Source of the DNA: Deltaproteobacteria bacterium
GTDB lineage: Bacteria > Myxococcota_A > Polyangia > Polyangiales > JADJMO01
Reading direction: 5' to 3'
NCBI GenBank assembly: GCA_025363655.1
Contig: JANYDK010000002.1
Coordinates: forward strand, 1-33,331
DNA length: 33,331 bases
Shown here: one piece after another, positions 1-8,068 of the stretch
Layout of the letters: each line of letters starts with the position of its first letter
Position numbering within the stretch: position 1 is the stretch's first letter
Made by a program: the position numbers and the translations under genes
Notes under the pieces: generated by a model
Database searches by the model: none
Told to the model about the DNA's origin: nothing
What the model saw: the letters and a program-made list of their open reading frames with translations, nothing else

Positions 1-528
1 ATCGGCTTGGTGCAGATCGATGAGGCGGCCGGCAACCTCGACCGAGCTGCCTCCATCGCCGCCGCAGGTTGGGCCCGACGCCAAGGCTGTCGCGGACGCC
101 GCGCCGAGCATCCACGTAACGCTTCCCTCCGGCATGCTCACCGCAAAGAAGCCCGCCTTCGTGCCAGTCGCGAACGTCGTCGGCTGACCGCGACCGAGCG
201 GCGCAGGAAACATGAGGTTGGTGGGGCCGACCGGGACCGTCACTGAAGCCCCGGCATTGTCGTAGGAGAACACCGCGTGGCGTTCGCCGTTGCCGTCCTG
301 CGCCGTGCAAACGAAGTGCGGCGTCAAGCCCGAGGCGTCAGCGCTCGGCAGCGCGCAGGACGTTCGGATCCGCGGGTCGTCTGCGACGCGCCCGCCACAA
401 CCTCCGGCAATGACCAGGGCGATGACCAACAGGAGAAGTATCGAGAAGGCGCCGTGGCGAAGACGCCGAAGACGAAGACGGAGGGGAGAGTACCGCTTCA
501 CCGCCCAGTGTCGAACGTCCGTCGCCAT
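1..528 (-). CDS. Predicted lipoprotein, 3' end beyond window
   Basis: An open frame reads leftwards from an ATG at 528 and has no stop before base 1, so the gene is cut by the window edge; 176 residues are visible. The start is supported by GAGGAG about 8 nt upstream. The N-terminus is basic (residues 11-25 rich in Arg), followed by a hydrophobic stretch (about 28-41) and a lipobox ending AGGC with the lipidated Cys at 44. Position +2 is Gly, not Asp, which by the E. coli rule favours the outer membrane. The mature part is Gly/Ser/Thr-rich with Cys at about 55 and 72, and matches no family I recognise. It is a lone minus-strand gene, divergent from the Sel1-repeat lipoprotein at 925. Lipoprotein status is fairly secure; function is unknown. 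Confidence 0.8.
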   Translation of the reverse strand, partial: MATDVRHWAVKRYSPLRLRLRRLRHGAFSILLLLVIALVIAGGCGGRVADDPRIRTSCALPSADASGLTPHFVCTAQDGNGERHAVFSYDNAGASVTVPVGPTNLMFPAPLGRGQPTTFATGTKAGFFAVSMPEGSVTWMLGAASATALASGPTCGGDGGSSVEVAGRLIDLHQAD

Positions 529-924
529 CTCGAGTGCTCCTCGCCCGTGCGGGCTGATGCAGAATCTGTGGCTCTGACTTTCTGCATGGGAACGAGGTCT
601 CGTCAAATCTGGGTGACCTCACCCGTAGGGATGAACAATGGGCCGATTCCTTCCGACTCGGACGGCGAGTGTTCGGCGGCATCTGCGCTTCACTGCGCGG
701 TTCTTCAAATGCAACTGACCAAGGCCACGCGCGCGTCGTGCCGCCGCCCGCTCGAGCATTTCACGCAAACGCTACGTACGATCATCACGGAACCTGAACG
801 CTCGCGCCTTACCCTTGGGGATACGTCTTCCGAATCGAGCACGCCCTCCACGCGTCCGCACTCCCGCTGACCCCTCTCGGGTGATCCCCGAGACGCCCGG
901 GCCCTCCCAGAAGACAGTCCCTCG
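529..924. other. Divergent intergenic region, 396 bp
   Basis: This gap separates the minus-strand lipoprotein (start 528) from the plus-strand Sel1 lipoprotein (start 925). I see no convincing gene. Three inverted repeats cluster at 557-624. The rest shows no clear promoter match by eye. Confidence 0.6.
557..587. promoter_or_regulatory. Inverted repeat, operator-like
   Basis: ATGCAGAA (557-564) and TTCTGCAT (580-587) are perfect 8-bp inverted half-sites. Their centres are 23 bp apart, about two helical turns. They lie 29 bp upstream of the minus-strand lipoprotein start. Two shorter dyads follow: ACGAG-GT-CTCGT (592-603) and GGGTG-ACCT-CACCC (611-624). A dimeric regulator site or an mRNA hairpin would both fit; no regulator is identified. 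Confidence 0.35.
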
Positions 925-2454
925 ATGCTCACGCCCGCACTCACGCCCGCACTCACGCCCGCCCTCGCGCTCACGCTCGCACTCGCACTCGCGCCCGCCC
1001 TCTTCTCCTGCTCCCCCGCCCCTCCCACCGCCAAAACCGCCTCCGGCACCGCCGTCCCCCTCACCGGCGAAGCCGCCTACGCCAAACGCCTCTGCGATCT
1101 CAACGACCCCACGGGCTGCCACAACCTCGGCGTCTACTTCGCTCAGGGAACAGAAGGCGTCCCCGTCGATCACGTCACCGCCGTCCAATACTTCCTCCGC
1201 GCGTGCCAAGGCGGCTTCATCCCGGCGTGCGGCAACGCGGCGATGCTCTACATGGACGGGAAAGGCGGCCTCGCGCGCGATCCGAAGGCGGCCCTCCCGC
1301 TCCTCGAGAAGACCTGCGACGCCGGCGTGCTCCTCGGTTGTTACAACGAGGCCTTCCTCCTCCATCAGGGCGAGGGTGGTGTCCACACCGACAAGCCGAA
1401 GGCTGCGCTCCTCTATGCGCGCGCGTGCGACGGCGGCGTGATGGCCGGCTGCGGCAACCTCGGCCTCATGTATTCGCATGGCGACGGCGGGCTCGCTCGT
1501 GACCCGGTCAAGGCCAACGAGCTCTACCAGCGGGCCTGCGAAGGCAACGTTCTCTCGTCGTGCGTGAACCTCGGCCTCCAACTCACCGAAGGCAACGGCG
1601 TCGCGGCCGATCCTCCGAAGGGCTTCGCGCTCGTGAAAAAAGGGTGCGACGGAGGTCTCATCCTCGCCTGCGGGAATCTCGCCACCCTCTACTCGCGTGG
1701 CCTCGGCGTCGCGCGCGATCTGAAGAAGGCCGTCACCATCGCGATGGAGAGCTGCCCCAAAGGCGACAACGTCTCGTGCACGGTGCTCGCCCTCTCGTAC
1801 ATGCACGCGAGCGGCGGCCTCCCACGCGATCGCGCGAAGGCCATCGCGCTCTACGACCAAGCGTGCAAGGCCGGAAATCCAGGTGCATGCAGCTCGCTCG
1901 GCGTCTTCTACGAGCTCGGTCGCGCCGGGCTCAGCGTCGACATCGAAAAGGCCCGCGCGCTCTACGAACAATCGTGCACCGAGACCAAGCTCGCAGGATG
2001 CGGCAACCTCGGCTTCCTCTACACCGAAGGAAAGGGCGGGCTCGCGAAGGACATGAAAAAAGGCCTCTCGCTCGTCACCAGCGCGTGCGACGGCGGCGAG
2101 CTCCACGCCTGCACCGTCGAGGCGGTCCTCATCTCCTCCTCGACACCCGACAAGGCGCGGAGCCTCTTCGAGCGTACCTGCGGCGCGGGCGACGACCGCG
2201 GCTGCGAAGGGCTCGGCGCCTTCCAGGAGCAGGGGCTCGGCGGCTTCAAGGCCGACCCGGGAAAGGCCGCGCCGCTCTACCAGCGCGCGTGTGACGGCGG
2301 CCTCGGCTTCGGTTGCGCCCGCCTCGGCGTCCTCTACTTCAAAGGCTCGGGCGTCGCAGTCGACAAGGAAAAGGCCCAATCGCTGGTGAAACAGGCCTGC
2401 GACGAAGAGGCCGAAGGATGCACGATGGCGAAGAAGATCGTGGGCGCGTCCTGA
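925..2454 (+). CDS. Sel1-repeat (Hcp-like) lipoprotein
   Basis: A 509-residue secreted solenoid protein. The signal peptide is built from LTPA repeats and ends in lipobox LFSC, lipidated Cys 29. From about residue 50 to the end there are about 12 Sel1-like repeats of 36-37 residues, each with a C-x(7-8)-C pair (for example ACDGGVMAGC) and a following NLGxxY. This paired-cysteine form is that of Helicobacter cysteine-rich proteins (HcpA-type), where each pair is a disulfide joining neighbouring helices. The family is known for protein-protein contacts; no catalytic role is implied. The ATG at 925 is chosen because it gives the signal peptide at once; the ribosome site is weak (AGAAGAC, about 8 nt upstream). 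A second lipoprotein gene starts 63 bp downstream on the same strand. The partner is unknown. Confidence 0.9.
   Translation: MLTPALTPALTPALALTLALALAPALFSCSPAPPTAKTASGTAVPLTGEAAYAKRLCDLNDPTGCHNLGVYFAQGTEGVPVDHVTAVQYFLRACQGGFIPACGNAAMLYMDGKGGLARDPKAALPLLEKTCDAGVLLGCYNEAFLLHQGEGGVHTDKPKAALLYARACDGGVMAGCGNLGLMYSHGDGGLARDPVKANELYQRACEGNVLSSCVNLGLQLTEGNGVAADPPKGFALVKKGCDGGLILACGNLATLYSRGLGVARDLKKAVTIAMESCPKGDNVSCTVLALSYMHASGGLPRDRAKAIALYDQACKAGNPGACSSLGVFYELGRAGLSVDIEKARALYEQSCTETKLAGCGNLGFLYTEGKGGLAKDMKKGLSLVTSACDGGELHACTVEAVLISSSTPDKARSLFERTCGAGDDRGCEGLGAFQEQGLGGFKADPGKAAPLYQRACDGGLGFGCARLGVLYFKGSGVAVDKEKAQSLVKQACDEEAEGCTMAKKIVGAS
928..1002 (+). repeat. Short tandem repeats inside a signal-peptide coding region
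   Basis: Three near-perfect 12-bp units CTCACGCCCGCA (928-963) are followed by degenerate 6-bp CTCGCx units. They encode LTPA x3 and then alternating Ala/Leu of the hydrophobic core. Every unit is a multiple of 3, so slippage would change signal-peptide length without breaking the frame. Confidence 0.75.
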
Positions 2455-2517
2455 CCGCCCACGACCGCCGGCTCTTACTCGTCTGACCCGATCTGGTGCT
2501 AATGTCCGCTGAATAAG

Positions 2518-3891
2518 ATGCGTTCGTTCTTCCGCCTTGGCTTCACCCTCTGGTTCCCGCTGTGCGTTCCCCTGTGCCTTGCCGCGCTGCCGCTGCTCTC
2601 GGCTTGCCCCGCGCCCGAAGCGCCGAAGGCCGCGGTGGTCAAACCGCCGTCCGAGGAAGAGGCGAAAGAGGCCCTCGAGTCGGCCAAGAAGAGCAAAGAC
2701 AAGGTCGACGCGCTCTTCGCGGTGCACAACAAATACCCGACGTTTGCCTCGGGAAAAAAGGCACTTCGCCTCGCCGTGCGCACGCTCCTGGAAGAGGCGC
2801 TCGACCTCTCCGAGAAGTGCGATCTCGCCGAAGCCAAGGGCCGCATGGCCGCGGTCGCGCCCTACACCGCCGACGATCACGAAATCGACGAGGCCTACGA
2901 CGAGACCAAGGCACGGGTCGACGGCGAGACGCAGCGATGCTCGCTCTTCAAGATGGACGAAGACGTCAAACGCGCCGAGTCCGATTGGGACTGGCCGCGC
3001 GCCTTCAATCGCATCGCCACCGAGACCACCGTCGCCGACGCGAAGGGCCTCGCCAAGCGCCGCGTCGATCTCGTCGCCCGCTACGCGAAGTGGCTCGACG
3101 ACACCCTCAAGGCCGTCGTCGCGAAGAAGTCGCTCTCCGCCGTCCTCGGCGAAAAGGCCGATAAATTCAGCGAATCGACCGATCCCGGCAAGCTCCCGCC
3201 CGAGGTCGCGACCGAGCTCGCCAAGCGCCAAGACGCGATCAACGGCGTCAGCGTCCTCTTCGACAAGCTCGAAGGCGGCATGGTCGTCGATCCCCCGCAG
3301 CGCATGTGGACCTTCGGCAAGGCGCGCCCCCGCCGCATCGACACGCCCTCGCAGGTCGGCCAAGCCGAGATGGCCAACGGCATCTCGTTCTACGTCGTCG
3401 GCAAAGGCAAGGTCGGCGAGGTGACGCTGCTTTGTTGGGGGACCAACGAGGGCACGCTCCTCCAGCGCATCGGCTCCATCAAGGCCCTGGTCGTCGAGAC
3501 CGAAGCGCGCGCCTTCGACACCAACACCGCCCTCCCCGAGCAGCTCCTCGGCGCCCGCGTCCTCGCCCCCGTGGCGAACGGCAGCGACATGCTCACGCCT
3601 TCGGTCGTCCTCTCGGCCCCTCTCACGGGCGCAGTCGTCGTCCTGCCCGTCGCGTCGTCGCTGAAGAAACTGACGACCCCGAAGGTCAGCGCCGCAAAAG
3701 CTCAGCTCCGCGGCCTCATGCTCCCGCCAGGCACTCCGGTGCAGGTCCTCGTCGCCGGCGCCTGGAAAAAGGCCGAAATCGCCGACGCGCCGGAAGAAGA
3801 CCGCGTCCTCGTGAAGGTGAGCGGCTTCGAGAGCTACGTCTCGATCGGCGACGTCCGCGTCAAGCGCAGCGACTTGCCGAAGCCCGAGTGA
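2518..3891 (+). CDS. Lipoprotein of unknown function
   Basis: A 457-residue protein with a hydrophobic N-terminus and lipobox LLSAC, lipidated Cys 30; +2 is Pro, consistent with outer-membrane sorting. Residues about 38-230 are rich in charged residues with helical character (many EEAKEAL/KKSKDK-type runs). The C-terminal half looks more like beta structure, with small-domain signatures such as PPGTPVQVLVAGAWKKAEI near residue 400, resembling an SH3/Tudor-like barrel; that is only an impression. No family is recognised. The ATG at 2518 directly precedes the signal peptide. The only upstream signal is a possible extended -10, TGCTAATGT, ending 12 nt before it, so the leader would be very short. 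It probably follows the Sel1 lipoprotein functionally, but a shared transcript is unproven. Confidence 0.85.
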   Translation: MRSFFRLGFTLWFPLCVPLCLAALPLLSACPAPEAPKAAVVKPPSEEEAKEALESAKKSKDKVDALFAVHNKYPTFASGKKALRLAVRTLLEEALDLSEKCDLAEAKGRMAAVAPYTADDHEIDEAYDETKARVDGETQRCSLFKMDEDVKRAESDWDWPRAFNRIATETTVADAKGLAKRRVDLVARYAKWLDDTLKAVVAKKSLSAVLGEKADKFSESTDPGKLPPEVATELAKRQDAINGVSVLFDKLEGGMVVDPPQRMWTFGKARPRRIDTPSQVGQAEMANGISFYVVGKGKVGEVTLLCWGTNEGTLLQRIGSIKALVVETEARAFDTNTALPEQLLGARVLAPVANGSDMLTPSVVLSAPLTGAVVVLPVASSLKKLTTPKVSAAKAQLRGLMLPPGTPVQVLVAGAWKKAEIADAPEEDRVLVKVSGFESYVSIGDVRVKRSDLPKPE

Positions 3892-3925
3892 GCGAGAGCG
3901 AGCTCGATGGTTCCACAGCTCTTCA

Positions 3926-3945
3926 GGGCTTGGTTTCGCGAGCCC
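3926..3945 (+). terminator. Hairpin after the lipoprotein gene
   Basis: GGGCTTG pairs with CGAGCCC (one G-T wobble) around a 6-nt loop, 34 bp past the stop at 3891. There is no U-run after it, so intrinsic termination is uncertain. Confidence 0.3.
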
Positions 3946-4015
3946 GGGGCCTGCGGCTCCAGCGCCGGAACGCGTGGGGCGTTCGTCGCGACTGGTGACG
4001 GTTGCCTCGGATGAC

Positions 4016-4021
4016 TATGCT
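4016..4021 (+). promoter_or_regulatory. Candidate -10 element of mntA-hepT
   Basis: TATGCT lies with only 8 nt before the mntA ATG at 4030. Transcription starting about 7 nt downstream would begin almost at the ATG, giving a leaderless mRNA; no Shine-Dalgarno sequence is present in the gap. No good -35 is seen. Confidence 0.4.
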
Positions 4022-4029
4022 TTCGACCC

Positions 4030-4419
4030 ATGGAGCTCGCCGAGCGACTCACGCGCGCCCTCGACGAGCGCCAGGAGGTCACCGCCGCATGGTTGTTCGG
4101 CAGCCGCGCGCGATCGACGGCGCGCGCGGACAGCGATGCCGACATCGGCGTGCTCTTGCGCGACGATCCCCCTCCGGGCCTCGAACAGTACCGCTTCGAC
4201 TTGGCCGAAGACCTCGAGCAAGAGCTGGGGGTCGACGTCGATCTGGTGGTGATGAACCGGGCCGGCGCCGACCTCGTCCACCGGGTGCTTCGCGACGGGG
4301 TCCTTCTGCTGGATCGCGATCGATCGCGTCGCATCGCCTTCGAGGTGAGAAAGCGAGCCGATTATCTCGACATGGCGCCAGTGTGGCGCGCATACCGACG
4401 CCAGCCGCAGCGCACATGA
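4030..4419 (+). CDS. mntA: MntA-type nucleotidyltransferase antitoxin
   Basis: A 129-residue minimal nucleotidyltransferase. The defining GSx10DxD motif is intact: G24-S25, D36 and D38, with a further Asp pair in VDVDLVV (69, 71) for metal binding. In the characterised MntA-HepT systems this antitoxin adds AMP groups to a Tyr of the HepT toxin and so neutralises it. The pairing here is classic: the stop codon overlaps the hepT start as ATGA (4416-4419), implying coupled translation with antitoxin first. The C-terminal ~30 residues are Arg-rich. Length and motif fit the family well. Whether it AMPylates or binds directly cannot be seen from sequence. Confidence 0.88.
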   Translation: MELAERLTRALDERQEVTAAWLFGSRARSTARADSDADIGVLLRDDPPPGLEQYRFDLAEDLEQELGVDVDLVVMNRAGADLVHRVLRDGVLLLDRDRSRRIAFEVRKRADYLDMAPVWRAYRRQPQRT

Positions 4420-4835
4420 CAGACGCCGACCTCGTGGCGAAGAAGCTCGCGCGGATCGAGACCTGCATGGCAGAGTTGCGCCGCCTCGCCGACGCGGCCC
4501 GCATCGAGACCGATCTGGTGCACCAGCGCTTCGTCGAGCACACGCTGCAGATCGCGATCCAGGCAGCGCTCGACGTCGCCTCACACATCGTGTCGGACGA
4601 GCGGCTGGGAGAGCCCGAGACGAACCGCGATCTCTTCGCGCATCTCGCGCGAGCTGGCTACGTGACCCCGACGCTTCTGCCCGCGCTCGAGCGAATGGCC
4701 GGATTCCGAAATGTCCTGGTGCACGGATACGACGAGGTCGACCTCGGGGTCGTCCGTCGAATCGTCGAGCACCACCTCTCCGACCTCGAGCGATTCGCTG
4801 GCGAGATCCGCAGCAAGCTGGGCTGGGGGCAATAG
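4416..4835 (+). CDS. hepT: HepT-type HEPN ribonuclease toxin (DUF86)
   Basis: A 139-residue all-helical HEPN protein of the DUF86/HepT family. The catalytic Rx4-6H motif is present as RNVLVHGY: R98, H103 and the Tyr 105 that MntA AMPylates in characterised systems (Rx4HxY). HEPN toxins are metal-independent RNases acting as dimers in the cytoplasm. The ATG at 4416 is chosen because it overlaps the mntA stop; the open frame continues upstream to 4002 but that part lies over mntA and is a shadow. The toxin residues look intact, so the module is probably functional. A role in plasmid or phage defence is possible for the family but unsupported here, as no other defence gene is adjacent. Confidence 0.88.
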   Translation: MTDADLVAKKLARIETCMAELRRLADAARIETDLVHQRFVEHTLQIAIQAALDVASHIVSDERLGEPETNRDLFAHLARAGYVTPTLLPALERMAGFRNVLVHGYDEVDLGVVRRIVEHHLSDLERFAGEIRSKLGWGQ

Positions 4836-4899
4836 CGCATCGTGTCGTAGTGGTACCCGCGGCCGCCCCAGCGACCCGCGATTGCCATTCACGCCAAGG

Positions 4900-5898
4900 C
4901 TAATAACAAGCCTTGGGGTGGCCGGTTTGCAGCGCAGTGCAGCGAAGCGGTGACTCGCAGTCGGCGTCGGTGCTGCAGGTCTTCATGCACTGGGTGATCT
5001 TGGCGGTCGTCGGCGTGTCGACGATCAGCGTCGTCTCGTTGTGGGTGATACAAGCGGCGCCCGCGAACTCGACGCAGTCGGCATCGGTCGCGCACTTGCC
5101 GCTCTTCACGCAGGCGCGATGCGTGTCGCTGCCGACCAAGTATTCGTTGCAAAAGAGCCGCCCGTCGCCGCAGTCGGCGAGGCCGCCGGGGCAGTTACCC
5201 CCGAGATTGGGCGAGCCGCGGCCGGGAACGAGCGCGGCATCGAGGTAACCCGTGAGGAACGAGCCGTGCTTGGGGATGGTGTCGAGGACGATGGTGCCGG
5301 TATCCGTCACGCCAAGCAGATTCTCGACCAGGATGTGTCGGTCGGCGTCTTGCCCGTAAATCACGCCCGCGCCGAGGGGAAAGGCGACGCTTGGCCTTCC
5401 GAGCGAGACGGTGCGACTGAGGCTGTCGATGCTGAAGTCGACGGAGACGTCGATGTAGAGCGAGGCGCCGACCGTGTTCCTCGAGAGGAACGAGAGCTCG
5501 ACGACCGCGCCGAGGAGGGGATCGTCGACTAGCGTGCACAACGCCGCCGCGGTGATCGGATATCGCTTGGCGCCGACGTTGACGATGATGAACGACGACG
5601 TCGCGTCGGGTACGGGATCGCCCTTGCTGACGACCTGACAGCGGAACAAGCCGGTGACGCGATTTGCCGGCTCGGGCTGGCAGACGCCCTTCCCCATGGA
5701 ACAGGGCTGATCTTCCGGCGTGAGGATCGAGCACTCGCGTGAGCCGAGGATGCAGACTTGGCCGAGCGGACAGCCGTCGGTCGAGGCACATGCAATCTCG
5801 TCGGTGCTGCTCGCGTCCTCGGGCGCGCAACCGCCGAACGAGACGAAGCCGAGCAGGGCGAACAGGGCGAGAACGGTGGTCGGCCTCGACGCGCTCAT
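4900..5898 (-). CDS. Cys-rich lipoprotein with DADC repeats
   Basis: A 332-residue secreted protein. The N-terminus has a hydrophobic core and a probable lipobox ending FGGC (Cys 24; the -3 Phe is not ideal). Residues about 35-75 and 235-332 are Cys-rich with repeated C-x-(T/S)-D-A-D-C patterns (KCATDADC, TCSTDADC) and a CGDGRLFCNE stretch. Such disulfide-knotted repeats are very common in myxobacterial surface proteins, usually of unknown function. The central ~150 residues are a beta-rich region without Cys pairs. Its ATG overlaps the stop of the upstream outer-membrane protein gene as ATGA (5895-5898), so the two are translationally coupled and may work together at the outer membrane. No catalytic signature is seen. 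Confidence 0.85.
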   Translation of the reverse strand: MSASRPTTVLALFALLGFVSFGGCAPEDASSTDEIACASTDGCPLGQVCILGSRECSILTPEDQPCSMGKGVCQPEPANRVTGLFRCQVVSKGDPVPDATSSFIIVNVGAKRYPITAAALCTLVDDPLLGAVVELSFLSRNTVGASLYIDVSVDFSIDSLSRTVSLGRPSVAFPLGAGVIYGQDADRHILVENLLGVTDTGTIVLDTIPKHGSFLTGYLDAALVPGRGSPNLGGNCPGGLADCGDGRLFCNEYLVGSDTHRACVKSGKCATDADCVEFAGAACITHNETTLIVDTPTTAKITQCMKTCSTDADCESPLRCTALQTGHPKACY

Positions 5899-7400
5899 GG
5901 CAGACTCGGTGCTCCGATGGGGGAGCTCTCGTCGATGACCTTCTTGGCTTGCTCGGCCGAGACCGCGCCGGAGATCACGAAGAGAACGCTGTTGGCGGTG
6001 GTGTCGACCGCGACGACCGAGCCACCGGCGGCGAGCGCTGCCGTGCTCGAAACGTCGGCCGTGTAAAACTCGCCCGTCGACCGCGCGTAGACGGCGCCGA
6101 GCGTGGTGTCGAAGGAGCCGAGCGTGAGGCCGAGGCCGAGGCTGGCGCCGATGCGACTCACCCGGAACGAGTTGAGGTTGGCCCGCGTCGGCTGTGAAGG
6201 AGCTTTGCGCGCCGCCGCGTCGGTGAAGAAGCCGACGCGCAGGGCGAGGACCTTGCCGAGCGCGAGCTCTGCGCCGATCGAGACGTCGAACGCCTGCGCG
6301 AAGTCGGTCTTGTCGACGAACCGTTGCGTGTACGTGCGGGTCAGCTCGCCGCTCTGGATTTCAGTCGCCGAACGGTCGCCAATCGAGGCGATGGCTCCTG
6401 GGCGGGCCGCGTACCAATGGAGGTCGGCGGCGACGCTGAAGGATTTGCGATCGTCCCAGGCGACGCCGACGTCGACTCGGAGCGGGCGATCGGAGTACTG
6501 ATTGCCGTCGAGCGTGCTCGTCGACGAACGAAACGCGGGACTGTCGCCGACGTTCGTGGCCTCGGTCGTGCGCGTCACGCGACCGGCAAGGTGCAGGGAA
6601 GGCGCGGCCACGCCGAAGCCGAACCAGAGCTTGTCCCAGACGCGCAGCTGCGCCCCGACGACCGGCACGAAGGCGGTCGCCCACGATTCTTCGGCGCGAT
6701 GAGTGCGAACCTCGCCGACCGCGAACGAGCCACCGCTCACTTGCGTGACGCCGTCGACCGAGACGCTGGCATAGGACCGCGCGTAGAGCGTGTAGGCTGA
6801 GGCGCCGAGTCGGAGCCAGTCACCGAATGCCACGGCCCAGCTCGGCCCGACGTAGTAGTCGCGGTGCCCGCTGGCCACCGACGACGCGTAGCCGATCGAA
6901 CCGTTGAAGCGCGGAGAGACGGCGTGGAAGCTGCCGACGATTTGATCGTCACTGGCGCTCGGGATGACCAGCGAGACACCGAGCACGTAGCTCATCGTCG
7001 ACGAGACGCGGACGTGCCGCATGTACATGACCGAGCTCGGGAGATCGGTGATTCCCTTCGCCGAGAGCGACTCCTCCGTCACGCTGGTCGGACCGAGGCT
7101 CGCCTCGTCGAAGCCGTTCGGATGGAAGAAGCGGCCGATCGAGCGTTGGGTGTATCCGTAGACGCTCGCGGAGACCGCGAAGACGTCGGCGGGGACTCCG
7201 GCCAGTCCCGCCGGATTGAGGTACGGCATGGCTGAGTCATTGCCCGCCGCCACGCCCGCGCCGCCCATGCTCGCCGTTCGCCCGCCGATGGGGACCTCAC
7301 GGTGATTCTGCGCGGCTGCATTCCGCGCGAGCGCCACCGCGAACGACGCGATGGCGAGGCCCGCGAGCCACCTCGCGCGTCTACGTCGGAGAGCCCTCAT
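5895..7400 (-). CDS. OMPP1/FadL-like outer-membrane beta-barrel
   Basis: A 501-residue outer-membrane protein. The chosen ATG at 7400 gives a signal peptide (Arg-rich n-region, hydrophobic core, cleavage near NAAAQ, residue 31); the frame extends to 7502 but only with sequence unlike a coding region. The mature N-terminus has the family hallmark GGRTASMGGAGVA followed by AMPYLNPAGLA, matching the plug of FadL/TodX-type channels that import hydrophobic compounds. The remainder alternates polar and aromatic residues like barrel strands (for example SVAADLHWYAARPG). The protein ends unusually, with a ~35-residue Ala/Ser/Val-rich tail rather than a terminal aromatic residue. It leads a two-gene unit with the Cys-rich lipoprotein. 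The substrate cannot be predicted. Confidence 0.8.
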   Translation of the reverse strand: MRALRRRRARWLAGLAIASFAVALARNAAAQNHREVPIGGRTASMGGAGVAAGNDSAMPYLNPAGLAGVPADVFAVSASVYGYTQRSIGRFFHPNGFDEASLGPTSVTEESLSAKGITDLPSSVMYMRHVRVSSTMSYVLGVSLVIPSASDDQIVGSFHAVSPRFNGSIGYASSVASGHRDYYVGPSWAVAFGDWLRLGASAYTLYARSYASVSVDGVTQVSGGSFAVGEVRTHRAEESWATAFVPVVGAQLRVWDKLWFGFGVAAPSLHLAGRVTRTTEATNVGDSPAFRSSTSTLDGNQYSDRPLRVDVGVAWDDRKSFSVAADLHWYAARPGAIASIGDRSATEIQSGELTRTYTQRFVDKTDFAQAFDVSIGAELALGKVLALRVGFFTDAAARKAPSQPTRANLNSFRVSRIGASLGLGLTLGSFDTTLGAVYARSTGEFYTADVSSTAALAAGGSVVAVDTTANSVLFVISGAVSAEQAKKVIDESSPIGAPSLP

Positions 7401-7411
7401 GGTTCCCGAGA

Positions 7412-7417
7412 ATAATA
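7412..7417 (-). promoter_or_regulatory. Candidate -10 of the OMPP1-like gene
   Basis: Read on the minus strand this is TATTAT, in a locally AT-rich patch, 11 nt before the ATG at 7400. The leader would be about 5 nt. No good -35 is recognised. Confidence 0.4.
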
Positions 7418-7610
7418 CCTTTCCATCACTCTCGTAGAGAAGGTCGATGGGTAGCGAAAATCGACGGGTGCGTCGTGACCACCCATCGCACCGCCTGCGC
7501 ATCGCCGGCGAGCAGCAGGGTGTCGCGGACCTCGCCCGAGAGCACGAGCTCGCCTGGAGGCGGCTTCGTTGGAGAACCTCCTGGCCGACGAGTCTCTCGC
7601 CATCCCCGCT

Positions 7611-7958
7611 CTAGCGCTTCTTCGCCGCTTTTTCTCGCAGGTCCTTCGCGCGCCGATCGACCTCGGCGGCCACTTCTCTCGCGCCGCTCGCGACCTTCTT
7701 TGCGGTCGCCTTGGCAGCGTCGGCGGCCTTGGCGGCGACCTTCGCGGCCACCTCCCCGACGCGTTGCTCACCCTCGGCGGCCAAGAGCTCCACTTGGTTG
7801 CTCGCGCGCGCCGCTGCGTCGACGGCCTTGGAGGCGGCTGCACCTGCTTTGCTCGCGACTGCGCCGGCTTTGGTCGCGACGTCGCCGGCCTTGGCGGCGA
7901 GCTTCTTCGCCTTCGCGGCGACCTCGTCGATCTTCGCGTCAAGCTTCTTGCCGTCCAT
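7611..7958 (-). CDS. Small Ala/Lys heptad-repeat protein
   Basis: A 115-residue, strongly basic protein made almost only of Ala, Lys, Val, Glu, Asp and Gly, with no Cys and no aromatic residue. The start is well supported by AAGGAGG about 8 nt before the ATG at 7958. Residues about 18-52 follow a 7-residue period, roughly xVAxKAG repeated five times (DVATKAG, AVASKAG, AAASKAV), predicting a long amphipathic helix or coiled coil. Similar composition is seen in histone H1-like DNA-binding tails, phasins and LEA-like stress proteins; I cannot choose between them. There is no signal peptide, so it should act in the cytoplasm. It stands alone, downstream of the large minus-strand operon after a 250-bp gap. 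Confidence 0.75.
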   Translation of the reverse strand: MDGKKLDAKIDEVAAKAKKLAAKAGDVATKAGAVASKAGAAASKAVDAAARASNQVELLAAEGEQRVGEVAAKVAAKAADAAKATAKKVASGAREVAAEVDRRAKDLREKAAKKR

Positions 7959-8068
7959 GATGCGAGCCTCCTTCGGAGCGAGCGTGGTTCACACATTCTA
8001 CACCATCAGCTGTCGAACTCGGCGCCGCCCGTGCGGCCGAGAGAGTGCGGCGTCGGTCCGACCGTACA

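Noticed and set aside
772-3363. 863-codon minus-strand open frame
   Set aside because: It lies antisense to the Sel1 and following lipoprotein genes. High GC removes stops from the opposite frame; the sequence is Arg/Glu/Ala-rich with no domain, while the plus strand shows clear repeats and signal peptides.
3907-4014. 35-codon plus-strand open frame between the lipoprotein and mntA
   Set aside because: No ribosome site and no recognisable sequence; it also covers the hairpin at 3926-3945.
7401-7502. Upstream extension of the OMPP1-like gene
   Set aside because: The extra 34 residues would bury the signal peptide and cover the AT-rich promoter-like patch.
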